Both the position numbers and the translations under genes were made by a program. Below, piece by piece: positions 33,331 to 58,345 of a stretch of DNA of 64,000 nucleotides. Each line of letters starts with the position of its first letter. The stretch's first letter is position 1. A model generated the notes under the pieces. It was not told the origin of the DNA, made no database searches, and saw nothing but the letters and a program-made list of their open reading frames with translations. Source of the stretch: Biomphalaria glabrata. Taxonomy: Eukaryota; Mollusca; Gastropoda; Planorbidae. The DNA lies in assembly GCF_947242115.1 (NCBI RefSeq), contig NC_074716.1:14130365-14194364 (forward strand), read 5' to 3'.

Positions 33331-34167
33331 GCACCAGCTTTAGCTCTTCATTATATATTGTGTGTATTCTGATGTTTATCTGAGCAATGAAGTCTTGGTC
33401 TCCTCCACTTGTGAAGTTGTTAGAATTGACTTTTATTCAGTAGGTGGATGCTTCCAGAGATCTAATGTAATGCTTCAGAAATATCTACATAATGTAGTCC
33501 TTCAGAAATCTCTACATTATGTAATGTTAACATACAAACAATGAGCTGTTGATTCATGAAATTGATTGTGCGCCTTGACAATGTTTAACAAGACAGACAA
33601 TAAATGTATATGTTTAATAAGAAAATGTTCAAATCTTTCCTACAGGGCACAATACCAGGAATGTTTTTTTGTATGGGGAAACTAATTATAGGAGTGTATA
33701 TGCAGGTCTTGATAGCGTGGGCATTTGTGAGCATCACTGTATCTATAGTGAGACTTGAATGGCGGTAGACTATCTGGAGGAAAGTAAAATGTCATTAGTG
33801 ACACCCTGACATCAGACTATGTCATGCAACTTTGAAGTGTTTCAACTTGAGATGTTACAGGAAGGTTCACATTGTAAAGAGGCCTGTTTATTAAGTCAAT
33901 TGTTTAATACTTGGAGTAGGTGACCACTGACTACCGAGTCAACACACACACACAAACATTTATTTTCTTTTTAAAATTATTTAGAAAAAAAAAAAGAGAT
34001 GTATCTACTGATGTCTTTCACAAAGTTACCCCACGGCCCACGAGAGAAAGCGGGGGTGTCCTTGAATCATCTGGCGACACGAGGCAGACCCTTAGGTTTG
34101 AAAAGGATGTCCCATGGCAGGGGTCTATGGGGTGACGAGCTTTTTATGTATGTGATTTAAGATCATT
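33331..34167. other. Intergenic, no recognisable element
   Basis: Follows the last candidate parvin poly(A) signal. Short open frames (33362-33544, 33920-34135) show no similarity or coding signature that I recognise. Confidence 0.6.
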
Positions 34168-34320
34168 TATTTAAAATGTTTCGGATGTTCCTTCAAAGTT
34201 GAATATAATCTACATTCTTATCCAGACATCCCGCAGGTAACGCGGGATAGCAGCAGGGTATTAACCCGGGACCATCTAGACGACCGAACGACAGTCCAGC
34301 GTCCATACCACACGACCTGT
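34168..34320 (-). mobile_element. tRNA-derived SINE, second family
   Basis: On the - strand the head reads GGTATGGACGCTGGACTGTC, with a B box CCCGGGTTAATACCC (34270-34256). It is followed by CCTGCGGGATGTC and a tail with TTTGAAGGAACATCCGAAAC. The head and first body part match 60058-60265. Confidence 0.75.
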
Positions 34321-34345
34321 TTTTTACAAAGTAGGGCAGTGGTGC

Positions 34346-34849
34346 CAGGGGCGGACTGGGTGTCGAAATGGGCCCAGGCATCTCTTTACAATTCGGCCCA
34401 TAACTTGTATATCATATGATGGGCATACCATTCTAGACCTAGGCTACTTGTCCTCTAAGTCATTATGTTAAGTTTGACAATGTGTCGATATGCATGCATA
34501 CAGTAAACTCTAAATCTTTATACAAATATATGCCTTATGTTGCTTTTTAATCGCTAAATGTGTAGGCCCTAAAAGGATGACGCCTACTAGTAGCACTATC
34601 TACAAATGTAGGCTATCACAATATTAGGAAAATGTGTGACAATAAAATAGTTTGACACTGTAGAGTCTGTGAACGTTTTGTTTTAACACGACGCTCAGAG
34701 GGCCTTTTTATAAAGTTTTTATAAGGCTTTCACAATTTGATGCCTGCTATAATGACATCCATGCGGCCCTTTCGTGACCCTACCAGCCCATTTTGGGTAC
34801 CGACCCACCGGGCATTTGCCCGAATGCCCATATAGCCAACCCGCCCCTG
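34346..34849. mobile_element. hAT-type MITE with CAGGGGCGG ends
   Basis: Terminal inverted repeats CAGGGGCGGACTGG (left) and CAGGGGCGGGTTGG (right, reversed) agree at 12 of 14 bases. Flanks AGTGGTGC and ATTGAAGC agree at 5 of 8, consistent with an old 8-bp duplication. GGGCC/GGGCATTTGCCC palindromes lie just inside. No coding content. Confidence 0.75.
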
Positions 34850-35275
34850 ATTGAAGCGCCTTGCAGGAGTATATATTATATTAACTCTTTCTCTCCATAA
34901 TTATTTTCCGCTTTCCGATGGAATTCTTCATTAAGCTTAGTAGTATTTCACTACCCTTTTATGATAAGCTTCAATAACGTTTTCGTTTGTTATTAGAGAA
35001 TATTTTATTTGGTAAAGAATTAAAGTGAAAGTCATGCTCTTTTTATATACAGTGTTTCTCAAACTTTTTTGTCTGGCGGCACAGTAAAAAGAACTACAAA
35101 AGTTTCGCGGCACACCACGAAGAGCAACAGTTGTTTTATAATAAAAAGAAAAAAAATATATTACCTGTTTTTAAGTAATATATTTAATGTTAAGGGTGTG
35201 CCTGTTTTTGAGAGCAAATGTGATCTAATCGAGGCTCCAGAGTCGACAAACAAACTCACATTTCATCGTCTATTG

Positions 35276-37031
35276 CAGTGGTTCCCAAACTTTTTTGTCT
35301 CGTAGACCCCTTGCCATGTTTTCTGGTTTTCGGTAGACCCCCTGCTCAACTTGCACATTTTTGCAAATTCATTAACATTTTTTAAACAAATTTCTAACTG
35401 TAGTGAGTTGAGGAGTAAAAAAGTAATTTAAAACTACACAACTTAGGATATTATGTTTAATATACCAATTTGTCGTTCTATGAAGTAGTCTTTCCAACAT
35501 TAAATATTAATAAATTAATTAATTAATATGCCTTAAGTATCATTGTAAAAGGTTTCGCATAGAGCAGTTTCTCGTGTATTTCTTGATCTTTCACGTGTGG
35601 CTCAAATGTTGAATCTGCTGAACTGTTTTCATTAACAGGAGATGGGTCAAAGGCGAGTAACTGGAGCCTAAACCAGTAAACTTCGAGCAGGAAGGGCTCA
35701 TTAGCCTTGGCTTGCTACCCACCTAGCAGAAGGAAAACTGAATTCAAACCTCTGCTGCCTTGCTACTATACCCAAACATGGGAAAGGTCCCTAAGGAAAT
35801 ATAAGGAGATGGTGACCATTAGCGCCATGTATTTCTGGGCCGTCCCCTCTTTCTCTTTCCTTGGGGGTTCCAGGTTAGGGCTTGCCTTGTTATGTTGGAT
35901 GCAGGCTTGCGAAGGCTGTGAACTATCCATCTCCAGCGTCTCTGAAGGACATCTACTTCAGTGGGCTGTTCTTTGCCACAGTTCCTCATTCAAGATCTTG
36001 TCTGGCCAGCGGATCATAAGAATTTTCATCAGGCAGGTATTGATGAATAGCTGGATTTTTTTCATGGTGGTGATGGTGGTTCTCCAGGTCTCCGCGATCT
36101 GGAAGCAGATGGGCAAGACGTGGCGACAGTTGGAGAGATTCGCCCAGAATCGAGATGCCTGGAGGAAGCTGGTTGGTAACCTATGCCCAGAAGGGACTAC
36201 AGGCATAGATGAGATGAGATGGTGACCATTAGACAGTTTGTAGCACACAGCGCTACACCTTGTCAGACCAAACTGTATTTATGTATTTTGCAAAGATTTG
36301 CATAAGAAGCTTTTAATTTTATAACTCATGCCACCGAAGCGACCTTGACCTGTATTGTTGCTTAAAGAAATTCTTTTAATAATAACAGATGTAGGTTTGT
36401 GCAAAACGGCTGATAGAATCAATGTTTGACCTTTGCTGTTTTCCGTATTTTGCTATAAGAAAAGAAATCTTGTAAGAACATCATCTTCTCTATATGATGT
36501 CGAACTATGATTTTGCGGGTCTATTTTGAACTTTGAGTGTTCGAAAGTGTTTAAAATCTTTATTTTTGTCACGGTAGCATTGTCTCAGATGATCTTCCAG
36601 CGAACCTGGTTCATATCGTCATAAAAAAGTCACTTAGGCTTGTTCGACAAGGATGGAATGAATCCCAATTTTAAATTATTAATGCTGTACTGTCTACAGT
36701 TCTTTTCTTTTTTTTTGTTCTAAATATTAGTTACATGTAGATGTAGACAAAATTAAGCTATTTAAATAAGTATTGAAATTGATTACAACAATTTTTCATT
36801 TGAATAGCAGGATAAATATTTAAAGGATTAACGAAAGTACAAATCATATATTAGTGTATGCAATAATTACATTAGTGGAATGTGAACATTAAATGTGCTT
36901 AAATGAAATCTATTATCGTAGACCCCCGTGGGCATCTCATGGACCCCCAATTTAGTTTTTTACTTTCGTAGACCCCTTGGAGGTCTTCGTAGACCCCTGG
37001 GGGTCTATATAGACCACTTTGGGAATCACTG
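35276..37031. mobile_element. hAT-type non-autonomous element (hAT-2) inserted in hAT-1
   Basis: Left end CAGTGGTTCCCAAACTTTTT then GTCTCGTAGACCCC; right end reversed CAGTGATTCCCAAAGTGGTC then TATATAGACCCCC. It is flanked by a perfect 8-bp duplication, GTCTATTG, at 35268-35275 and 37032-37039. About 1.76 kb including a nested LINE fragment. No transposase was found in it. Confidence 0.88.
35806..36232 (+). mobile_element. 5'-inverted (twin-primed) LINE fragment with 17-bp target duplication
   Basis: GAGATGGTGACCATTAG occurs at 35806-35822 and 36216-36232. Between them, the right part on the + strand reads MGKTWRQLERFAQNRDAW then RKLVGNLCP, the extreme C-terminus of a LINE polymerase. The left part read on the - strand gives MKKIQLFINTCLMKILMIRW, then [10 protein letters not shown] and [10 protein letters not shown]-like sequence, which precedes it in the same protein family. 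The upstream part is thus inverted relative to the 3' end, with the junction near 36105. It lies inside hAT-2. Confidence 0.8.
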
Positions 37032-37039
37032 GTCTATTG

Positions 37040-37943
37040 TTATAAGTCTCTCTCTTTTCTTAGACTTGATTTCAGTCAGTGCTCAAAATCCAAACTCACA
37101 AAACCATGCAGATGCAAATGGAAGAATTATTTTGATTGCTTTTAAACTGATTGCAGGATATAACTTGTTGATTGAAATCTAAAACACATCCAGGCTTTTC
37201 TCGGCAAAACTTGACTTAAGAACGGCATCGTTGCTTTAAATCAATGAGCTTCTCTGCTTCTTCAGTTGTCAAATTTGTAGCTTCATTGTTTCCAAATGGA
37301 TAACTGACCCATCCAATCCATATTCATTACTTCCAAGTGTTGAAAATTAATGCCACAATGCTGACTGCAAGTGTGTCAAAGTGTCCAGAATTTCGGGGGT
37401 GATTTCTTTAGTTGAAGCACATTCATTGTAAGTAGGAAAGCAGTCGAAGACTCCTTTCGAGATCTTACTTTGCCACAAAGACAATTTTTCACCAAATGAT
37501 TCAGTTTGAGGATGCAGTGATGATGGTTTCCGATGGTCCTTGAATTTAATTTGTCAAATAAATCAGAGAGAAACGTCACATTAACCACCAGATCTCGTCA
37601 TGAATAGAAAATCCAACTTGAAATCAATCCCTTTTCTGGCAGCTTTAGGTAGTTCGTAAGTGTCTTAGCTTGTTTATTTTGTTGAGCCCTGATGTTTTCA
37701 AAAGTATTTCTTCGGTTGCGCTTTTACTGCTGGATATTTAGTTTCCAAGTGTCTCTTCAATTTGCTTGAAACAAACGTCTCATTCGACAGAGTTGCATTA
37801 CAGATCAGACAGAATGGCAATGGTTCAGAAGATATGAAACCATATCTGGTGTAATCTTCTTTGTACCTTCGTTTGGTTCCTTGCTTTTCATTTAACGCTT
37901 TCGCAGTTTCATTCTTTCTAACGTATTTCTCCATGGATAACAA
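37040..37943 (-). pseudogene. hAT transposase remnant (BED finger and catalytic-region pieces)
   Basis: The - strand open frame 37943-37698 contains RRYKEDYTRYGF, then PFCLICNATLSNETFVSSKL, then KRHLETKYP. This is a BED-type zinc finger (CxxC ... H-x4-H) as in SCAND3/ZMYM6/ZBED-like hAT transposases. Further on, 37588-37376 reads LSDLFDKLNSRTI and HLVKNCLCGKVRSRKESS, and then NPF/LTTEEAEKLIDLK-like pieces follow (about 37320-37190). Stops and frame changes separate the pieces, and the C-terminal dimerisation domain is missing. Confidence 0.7.
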
Positions 37944-38423
37944 TGAATAAGGCTTATTATTAATTTGTTATTATTAGCATACACCTAACCAATTTACTTG
38001 AAACACATCGCTTATTATTATCGTTACCAATTCGAGAACTGCTGTGCGTCTGCTAAGGCGGCCAACATTTTATTCATTATAATAATATATGTATAGTGGA
38101 CAATTCCATAGCCTGAATAGCTAACACCCCTTTCCGTCATAATGGAAAGATCCACTACTACTACTGGTCATTGCAAGTGGAGATGTCATCGCAACGTAAA
38201 ATCAAAATTTAATAGTAGGCAGACCTGTGTAACGCTGCACGTGTGGCGTTCTAAAAACTCCCGCGGCACACCTGCAAATCTTCGGCGGCACACTAATGTG
38301 CCGCGGCACACAGTTTGAGAAACATTGATATAAGACAAAGTAAAGTTTATAAAATCAAATATTAATTGAATTTAATGAGTTCAAATCAACGATGTTATCG
38401 TCAATAAGGAGAGAAAGAGTTAA

Positions 38424-39499
38424 AATCATTTACGTCTCGCGCTGTAAAAAAGATGATGCGTTAAAAGAAGTGAATATGTAAATGCAGTAATGCACTAAGA
38501 AATGTAGGCCTACCTCAATATTATCTATTAATTTAAATAAACAGTTGGGAGACTTAAGATCTTTTCTACTTTCCATATTTCCCCATTTTTTGGTGTAAAC
38601 GAATTTTCCTAACACTGCTTCGTTGTTGTTTTTACTTTTTTTTTTTTTTTGGTTTCTTTATTTTTGTTTTATGAATTATAAATTGACACTGGTACTTAAG
38701 ATCTGCATGTATACTTTAGTTCTGTTAAAATAAACACCCGTATCTGTGTTGTAATTTCATGAGAATGATACTTTTGTGTTTGAGAGAGAGAAAAAGATTT
38801 TGTTGTGTTATAAGAATGGGGCATCCAACATTAAATTATTTGAAAAAATTAAAACAACAATAATAATAAATTAATATAAACATGTATTTAGGGAAAGGTC
38901 ATCCAAACCAAAAATAATTGTAATAAAATATTGCCGGCTTTTAGTTTTTATCACTCATAATTATAAGATGCACATCATGCAGGCGTATAAACCACAATAA
39001 AACGAAGGTGTTAGATCCATCATCGATATATTTAGGGAGTGTGCACAAAAAAACATTTGTTCCATGGGACCTAGATCTAAGACTAAGCTTAGGGCATCAT
39101 ACTTTGATTATTTTGGTCCGAAACATACCTTTCTAATAGTTTCGATGATCTAACTTCACTAAACATAATAACTTCAGTTCTATGCAACCAACCACTCACC
39201 TTCTTGTGGGGGACCTGTCAACTGTTTGGGCTTTATAGTGAGTGGGCAACTTGTGCTCGTGTGAGCCTTTGTGGGAGGGCATTGTCAAATCAAAGAACCT
39301 GTTGGAAACGCCGCTCCCCCATTTTTTTTTCCCTCTCTGTTCGGCGGGAGGGAAAAACAACAGCCAAAAACATGCGAGGAAAAAATACTATTAATAACAG
39401 AAGGCTGTCTGGAAATGAAGTTAATTAAAGGAAAACACAATTATTTCTATTTAACACGTAGCACGAGTCCACGATAAGTTAATCAAAATTAGCAGAATC
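38424..39499. other. Intergenic, no recognisable element
   Basis: AT-rich DNA with T runs. The frames at 39204-39477 are not supported by similarity. Confidence 0.6.
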
Positions 39500-40020
39500 G
39501 TTTAATTAAAATTTGTTTACAAACTACCGCAACTTTCTCATCACGCGTCCGGCTGACCCTTGCGCACATGAGATGCGCAGAACACGGCTACGTTGTCTGG
39601 ATTCTTTGTGTCATACCTAGCATACCAGCAACGAAGTTCCAGAAGTCTTTTATTTTATACAATACATCGTCAAACTACCAAAAACACATTCTGGAGGTCT
39701 CCAAAGGTTGGTACTAAACTTTATATAACTTCCTTTAACTTAAAATTCGACTTAAATTCGCAAATATAACCATGGGAATGACAGCTATGCCTTCGCGCGG
39801 TTCGAATCTCTGAAATGCTTGTCATTCTTGAAGATCGAACTTCCGGATATCACACCTTGCTTTTCATAGGTGCTATGGACTGTTGAATATGCTCCTAGGG
39901 ATGCTACTAACTTAATAGCTAATTAAATATTTGAGCGAGGATGCGTGAAATCATATTGAAATCAAAGTGTGACCTAGTTAGACTAAAAACGAAGGTGCTG
40001 AATATAGCTGCTGTGCACAG
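39500..40020 (+). promoter_or_regulatory. Candidate TEAD promoter / non-coding first exon region
   Basis: This stretch has more CpG than its surroundings (ATCACGCGTCCGGCT, CTTCGCGCGG) and an ETS-like CTTCCGG at 39841. It ends in a good splice donor, GCACAG|GTTAGT, at 40020/40021. The first TEAD coding exon begins at an acceptor (ATTTATAG|GTTGCC, 42294/42295), so at least one upstream non-coding exon must exist. That it lies here is an inference. Confidence 0.25.
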
Positions 40021-40179
40021 GTTAGTTTTCCGGTTTACAATAGTCTCAATAGAGTTCAAACGAACAGGACCACTCAAGAGTCAAGACTCACTGAACTCAC
40101 TCTCAACTCTCACTGTCACTCAGACTCTTGAGTCAGTGATTGAGCTAATCATTCACATTGTCACATTATGATTATGATG

Positions 40180-41530
40180 ATTAGATCTATGATTATCATT
40201 CTAGATCTAGATTCTAAATGCTGAATAATGTGAATTCTTTTTCTCACTAAGTCACTTCTAGATATCTAGATGATACTAGACCTAGATCTAGGACTAGAGA
40301 TCTAAATCTTATGACATGTCATGATGAATAATTATGACAGAAGACAAGTCAGAATATCTGAATATGAATTATGATCATCTTTCTCAACCTAGAGATCTAG
40401 AGTCTAGATCTACATAGACTAGCCTGACTAGAGCTAGATTCTAGACTAGATGTAGATCTAGATCTACAATTCTACAAACTACAATGTCTACATACATACT
40501 TACCATAGACAGACTTTCATACTATTCTGAGTACTCATAGAGTCATACTCATAGAGTCCTTGATCTAGATCTAGAATTCTAGAATCTAGATGTAGGTCTA
40601 CAGTGTAGTAATATAATGATAATAAATTAATAATTAATAGATCTAGATTTCTCTGTAGAATTATATAAATATATAGAGAGATCTATATCCGTTAATTATT
40701 AATTTATTATCATTATATGACTACTCTGTAGATAATCTATATATATATAGAAAGAGAGAGAGAGACGCCCTAGATGATTCATGTAATAATAATAATAAAT
40801 CTAGACCTATAAACCTATAATAAATAGATTTTGGATCTATATATCTATATATTTATTTTAGTCATTATACAAGTTTCTAAACTATAATCTGAATCTGTCT
40901 AGATTACTCTAGATCTATATTTATATTAGATCTAATAATAGAGTTTATTATTTATATCATATATCTAGACTCCTCTTTCTAGATCTACAAGACTAGACTC
41001 TGTTATATATATCTCAGTATCTCTATCTAGTCTAGACCTAAACATATTATAGTTCTAGATTATTAAGATTCTAATCTAAATCCAGATCTAGACTATCGAA
41101 CTGTGCTTTTCGTTTCCATGCCCAAACTCTTAGCTGTAATAAACATCATCTAGGTTCGGGATCTAGTCCTAATGTAGTTTTTAAAATCTGATGATGATTA
41201 TAAATTATAACTAGACCTCTCTTTTCAATAGGGATCTATATACATGTAGTTCTGTTGTCGTATAGCTCTACATTTTTTTATATCTAGATCTAGTTATTAG
41301 AATAAAATTCTAATCACTATATATAATATATATATATATATATAATATGATCATTAAGATTATAACAATGTAGACTAATTCTTAAGTCTAGACCTAGATT
41401 CTAAGTCAATATGTTGAGTTTATACTTCCTAGACTGGCTAGATGGCCTAGAAATCTAAGATAAATTTAGTCATTCAGACTAGTGTATCTAGATCTAGTTG
41501 TTAGAACTAGATCTAGAATCAATTTTAATT
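40180..41530. repeat. Block dense in AGATCT/TCTAGA palindromes upstream of TEAD
   Basis: By eye I count about 18 AGATCT hexamers in 1.35 kb, often overlapping as TCTAGATCTAGA. At this base composition roughly 0.5 would be expected. The words are irregularly spaced and embedded in AT-rich DNA, so this is not a simple tandem array. No coding frame or transposon ends were seen. Confidence 0.8.
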
Positions 41531-42059
41531 AAAAAAAAGATTTAAAATTCATAACAATGTACCACTAAATAAGGTCTATAAATAGACTGTAATTAGCATC
41601 ATACCGCTAGATTTGTATTAGATTTATTCAACATACAGATTTTGTAATTAATCTACTAATAAAAATATGCACTTTGCTCAGTTTACATTTTAGGGGCTGG
41701 TAAAACAAAATCCTAAAAATTTCAATAGTTTTTAACTGGACTGGTTTTTAACCTATAAATAAAATTAATACTGATAGAATTATTTTAACAGAAGGAAACT
41801 TAATTAATTTTTTCTTAATTAATTATTTGTTTTTTTTTTGTTTTCATATTGTTATCTACTTAATCTAAATGACTTGGACATTTGATACATTAATATGATG
41901 TATGCTACTACTACTTTTTCTATCAAAATAAATACTGGTTAAACTTATTGTTAGAAAAATAAGTATGTAAAATATTTTTTTTTATGTCATTCTGAAAGAG
42001 TAAGAATCTAATTAGAATCTAACTTTTTTAGATTAACTGTCATTTTAGCTGTCGTGTTT

Positions 42060-42137
42060 GTGTTTGTAATGTTATTACAGCGCCTTGAGCCTACACTTTT
42101 TTTGTTAACAGCGCTTTATAAATAAAATTATTATTAT
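42060..42137 (+). mobile_element. SINE-like 3' tail
   Basis: AGCGCCTTGAGC, then AACAGCGCTTTATAAATAAA and a short (ATT)n tail resemble the conserved tail of SINEs seen in molluscs and other animals. No pol III head is visible upstream. It sits about 170 bases before the first TEAD coding exon. Confidence 0.4.
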
Positions 42138-42308
42138 TGCTCAGTTTTATATTATGGAGTATGTGTGTTGACATATTTGGTCAAAGCTTTAAATAGCCTT
42201 AATAAGCAGTTCTCCACAGAAACTTGCCCAGATTTAGGGGGCTATAACTTTTTTCTTTCCTTGTTTTCAAAGCCATTTCCTTTCATATTTATAGGTTGCC
42301 GGTGAGGC

Positions 42309-55109
<12,801 letters not shown>

Positions 55110-58100
55110 GTGACTTGTAGAAAGCTTTTGTTTTGTCTTGGGAGAAAAAACTGCTAACATATTTCTTTTTACGTCCTGTGATTCTGTATGCTAAAGTTAT
55201 ATATACTAAAACAATACTTGATTGTGAAATAGCCTCAACATTATATGTTGACATTATGGTTGAGTGAGATATTTCTCTTGTATACATGTAGATGATATGA
55301 AACCATGTTGTTTGTTATTCTCATTGTATCCAAAACTCAAATCATTTGTAAATTGTTTCATTCAAGGGAAGTTTTAAAATGTTTTTGCATGTTCACACTT
55401 TTATATTAATCTTAATATACTTATTTTATGGGGGGGGGGGGGGGGAGTGCGAGCGCTGGCATGTGCAAAATAGTCATCATACAATATCTTTTTTGGTTCA
55501 GTTTTGTTTATGTTTTTTTTTTTTTGTGTTCATGCTATACATTAGACTAACATGTGGTCTTTACCCTTAGCTCATTTTGTAGAGTTAATGCTAACTAACG
55601 TGATGTATTATAATTATAATCTACTTTATCCAGATTTTTTTTGGTTTTAATTTATGCATTATTTTCAATGTTTTTAAAGGTACATTTTTTAACAACATAG
55701 TCCTGGTGGTTTTTTTTTTTGTTAAAATCTCACACTTACAGTAGTTTAACACTGAGAAATAGGTTAAGACTATTTAGTAAAAGGTAAATACCATGTGACA
55801 CCTACCATTTATCAAAGGTTGTGTTGTGTCTTGTTTAAATACAAAGTACTTAAGCCTGTTAATTAATTTTTTTTTTCTTACATTGGTAAAATTGAAGCAA
55901 AGTCTGCCTTTGAGGCATAGAGGTTCAAAAGGAAGGCATGTGAAGTCAATTTCATAGATCAGGCTTGTAAAGTTCCCCAGTTTTGCTGGTGTTATGAGGA
56001 CTGTCCAGAATTAAACTCAGCCATTACATTATATTGTAAGAAATGTAACATATCATCAGATTAACTCTCATAATAGTTTAGTTCTCAGCTTCCTGGATCC
56101 ACTACTCACTGAAGACAAAAAATCATTTTATTTGTATTGCAATAAATATAAGCCAGTCTAGGACTCAGTGATGCATATGACATTCTTGCACGACTCCTTG
56201 TTGTACTGACATGTTTTCACATCTATTTCTATATATTCCTGTGCCTTGAAAGAAAACAAAATCTGCTTTTCACAATTTTTTTTTTATCTATCTGTATTTT
56301 AACTATTTCACAAAGAGCAATTATTTTATTTTGTTCAAGGCAATGCTACATTTTTAATGACTATTTAGCATTAAAACTTATGCAAATTCTAAATAATTTT
56401 TAAAATTTTAACTCTTTATTTGGGTGTACAGATTGTTTTTTATAGAAATCGTTATCCTTATAGACTAAAATGGCTTAAAAAATATTTATATGAATACATT
56501 CAGGAATAAGTTTGTATTGTTTTGAGCTTCCGTATTGTCTAACTTTAAAACCAAAGACATGTCCAGTATATACTATAGAGTCAGCATCTTCTTCAAATGA
56601 TTCCAGTTTCTTATTGTTAATGTTAACAGCTGTTCTACTTTACAGCATTTTTTTCAAAGTGGAAACATTTTGTAGAATTCTCTCAATTAAACATTCAATA
56701 GCTGTTGTGAGGATTTGTATTAAAGGAATATTGGGCAACTTTGCTTACTGACAATCTCACATGACTCACTTGTTTTGAAGATATAATGCTGTGGGTATTG
56801 AAATATGTAGTCACACTAACTCAAGTAACTATGTAGCATTTGTGCAGAGTACAAAATGGGTGGTATTATAAATTGATAGATTTTATGATTTTTCTTTTTT
56901 GTAAATTGTTTAATATTTGAGATGTTTTGAAACAAAGTTCTAAGAACAAACTAAGCCTTTTGAACTCAATTGATGCTAATTATTGACTTCTAGACCAACA
57001 TGTGTTATAGTAGGTACAGGTCAGTGAGTTCAGTATTACATTTCTCAGTTGACCTACTGTTCAATCCTGAAATGACCAATAGATCAGGTTGAAGACACCA
57101 AGCTACATGGATTCTACTGCACACTAAGTAGCTAGAGCTGAATGTATGTAAGATAAACCTTGTCTTTTTTTTTAAAACAAGTATTGCCGTCCACAATCAA
57201 GTGCAGTTACATCCTTGTTAAGGTTGTGTTTTATTTCCAGGAACTAGTTTTTGTCTTGGGATTACATTCAAGTAATAACACCATTAGCAATCATACTCTC
57301 TCTATATATGTCTTACCATTTGAAGCTGCTGACTGGGACAGACTTTGTGCATTGTGTTTCAGTTTTTTTCTATTTTAACCCTTCCTGTTATTTTTATGGT
57401 CAGTGACAATTTTTTAATGGACTATTTTTGCAGAAGATTTTAAGTTGTTGTTTATCTTATATAAAAATGTTTTTTTTTTGTGAAATATTACAATGTTAAA
57501 AATTTATTGTGATTATGTATTGCAAAAAGGTTGTTTAAGTGAATGTGAGAAATCTCATATTTTATATAAATATATATATATACATATATACATAAATATA
57601 TATACAAACATTTATATTCTATAAGTATATTAAATGTTATCTCATGTTATATTGTGCTACTAGAATTGTGTGTTAATTAATGTTGTATTTTGTTGTTATT
57701 TTGGTGATAAGTGATTTTGTTTATTTTCTTATATGTTGATTCATTTCATTCATTGATCCAAATTTTACCATTGACAATTCATAACCTAGTGCCTTTTGTC
57801 ATTGGATTACCCTGATAAAAATGTTGTATTAGTCTTTTAAAAAAAAACTGTTTTTGAGCTGGAACAAAATCTCAGGAGCATGTTCATTATGCAGTTCATC
57901 ATAGACTAGTAAAACAGCATTAACCTGAGAGTTCTAGGCAACCAAAGGAAGGGCTCCAATGCATTCAATATTGCTTGCTATAGACAGTTTTGTCTGAAAT
58001 TTCATCAGTGAATGTTTGAACAATTTCTGTATTAAGTATGAAACTATTGTTTTAGAAACAAATGACTAGTTTTTTCTTATTAAGCCCAAGGCCTTGTTTA

Positions 58101-58345
58101 CATTTGAAAACGTTTCATTCTTTCTTATGTTTAATCCTATTTCCCTGAGCATCACTATGCAACAGTTTCACAAAACCATTGTCTGTTTGTATTCATAACT
58201 TGTACAGTCTAGAGATCCATTTAAAAAAAGATTGGGGGAGATCAAAATTTGGTCATCCCTTTATTGTGTGTGTGAGTGTCTACCCACGTATATATCAGCT
58301 TCGTGTCCTACTCATGTAAATAAAAGCCTGTACAGTTGTATGAGT
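55110..58345 (+). other. Probable long TEAD 3' UTR
   Basis: About 3.2 kb after the TGA without transposon ends or coding exons. Candidate poly(A) signals include AATAAA at 58319-58324 (TGTAAATAAAAGCC) and earlier ones such as the AATAAA near 56142. The true end cannot be fixed from sequence. A poly(G) run lies at 55431-55445 and an (AT)n tract near 57567-57605. Confidence 0.45.

Larger units (their letters stand above)
35050..38327 (-). mobile_element. hAT element (hAT-1) with degraded transposase, itself interrupted
   Basis: Ends CAGTGTTTCTCAAACTTTTT (left) and CAATGTTTCTCAAACTGTGT (right, reversed) share 14 of the first 15 bases; both continue into GGCGGCAC/GCCGCGGCAC motifs. Transposase pieces lie on the - strand at 37040-37943. 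A second hAT element (35276-37031) is inserted inside it. A clear 8-bp flanking duplication was not visible. Confidence 0.75.
34881..38423. mobile_element. Outer TTAA-flanked (piggyBac-like) MITE, split by later insertions
   Basis: The left end TTAACTCTTTCTCTCC (34881-34896) and the right end GGAGAGAAAGAGTTAA (38408-38423) are a perfect 16-bp inverted repeat beginning with TTAA, the piggyBac target. Only about 170 bp on the left and 95 bp on the right belong to it; the rest is the hAT element 35050-38327. No transposase was seen for this outer element. Confidence 0.7.

Noticed and set aside
35707-36225. 172-residue open frame that looks like a gene
   Set aside because: Only its last 40 residues resemble a known protein, the C-terminus of a LINE polymerase. 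The rest reads antisense through the inverted half of the same LINE.
37698-37943. Host BED zinc-finger gene on the - strand
   Set aside because: It lies inside a hAT element between matching terminal repeats, with further broken transposase pieces. It is a transposase remnant, not a host gene.
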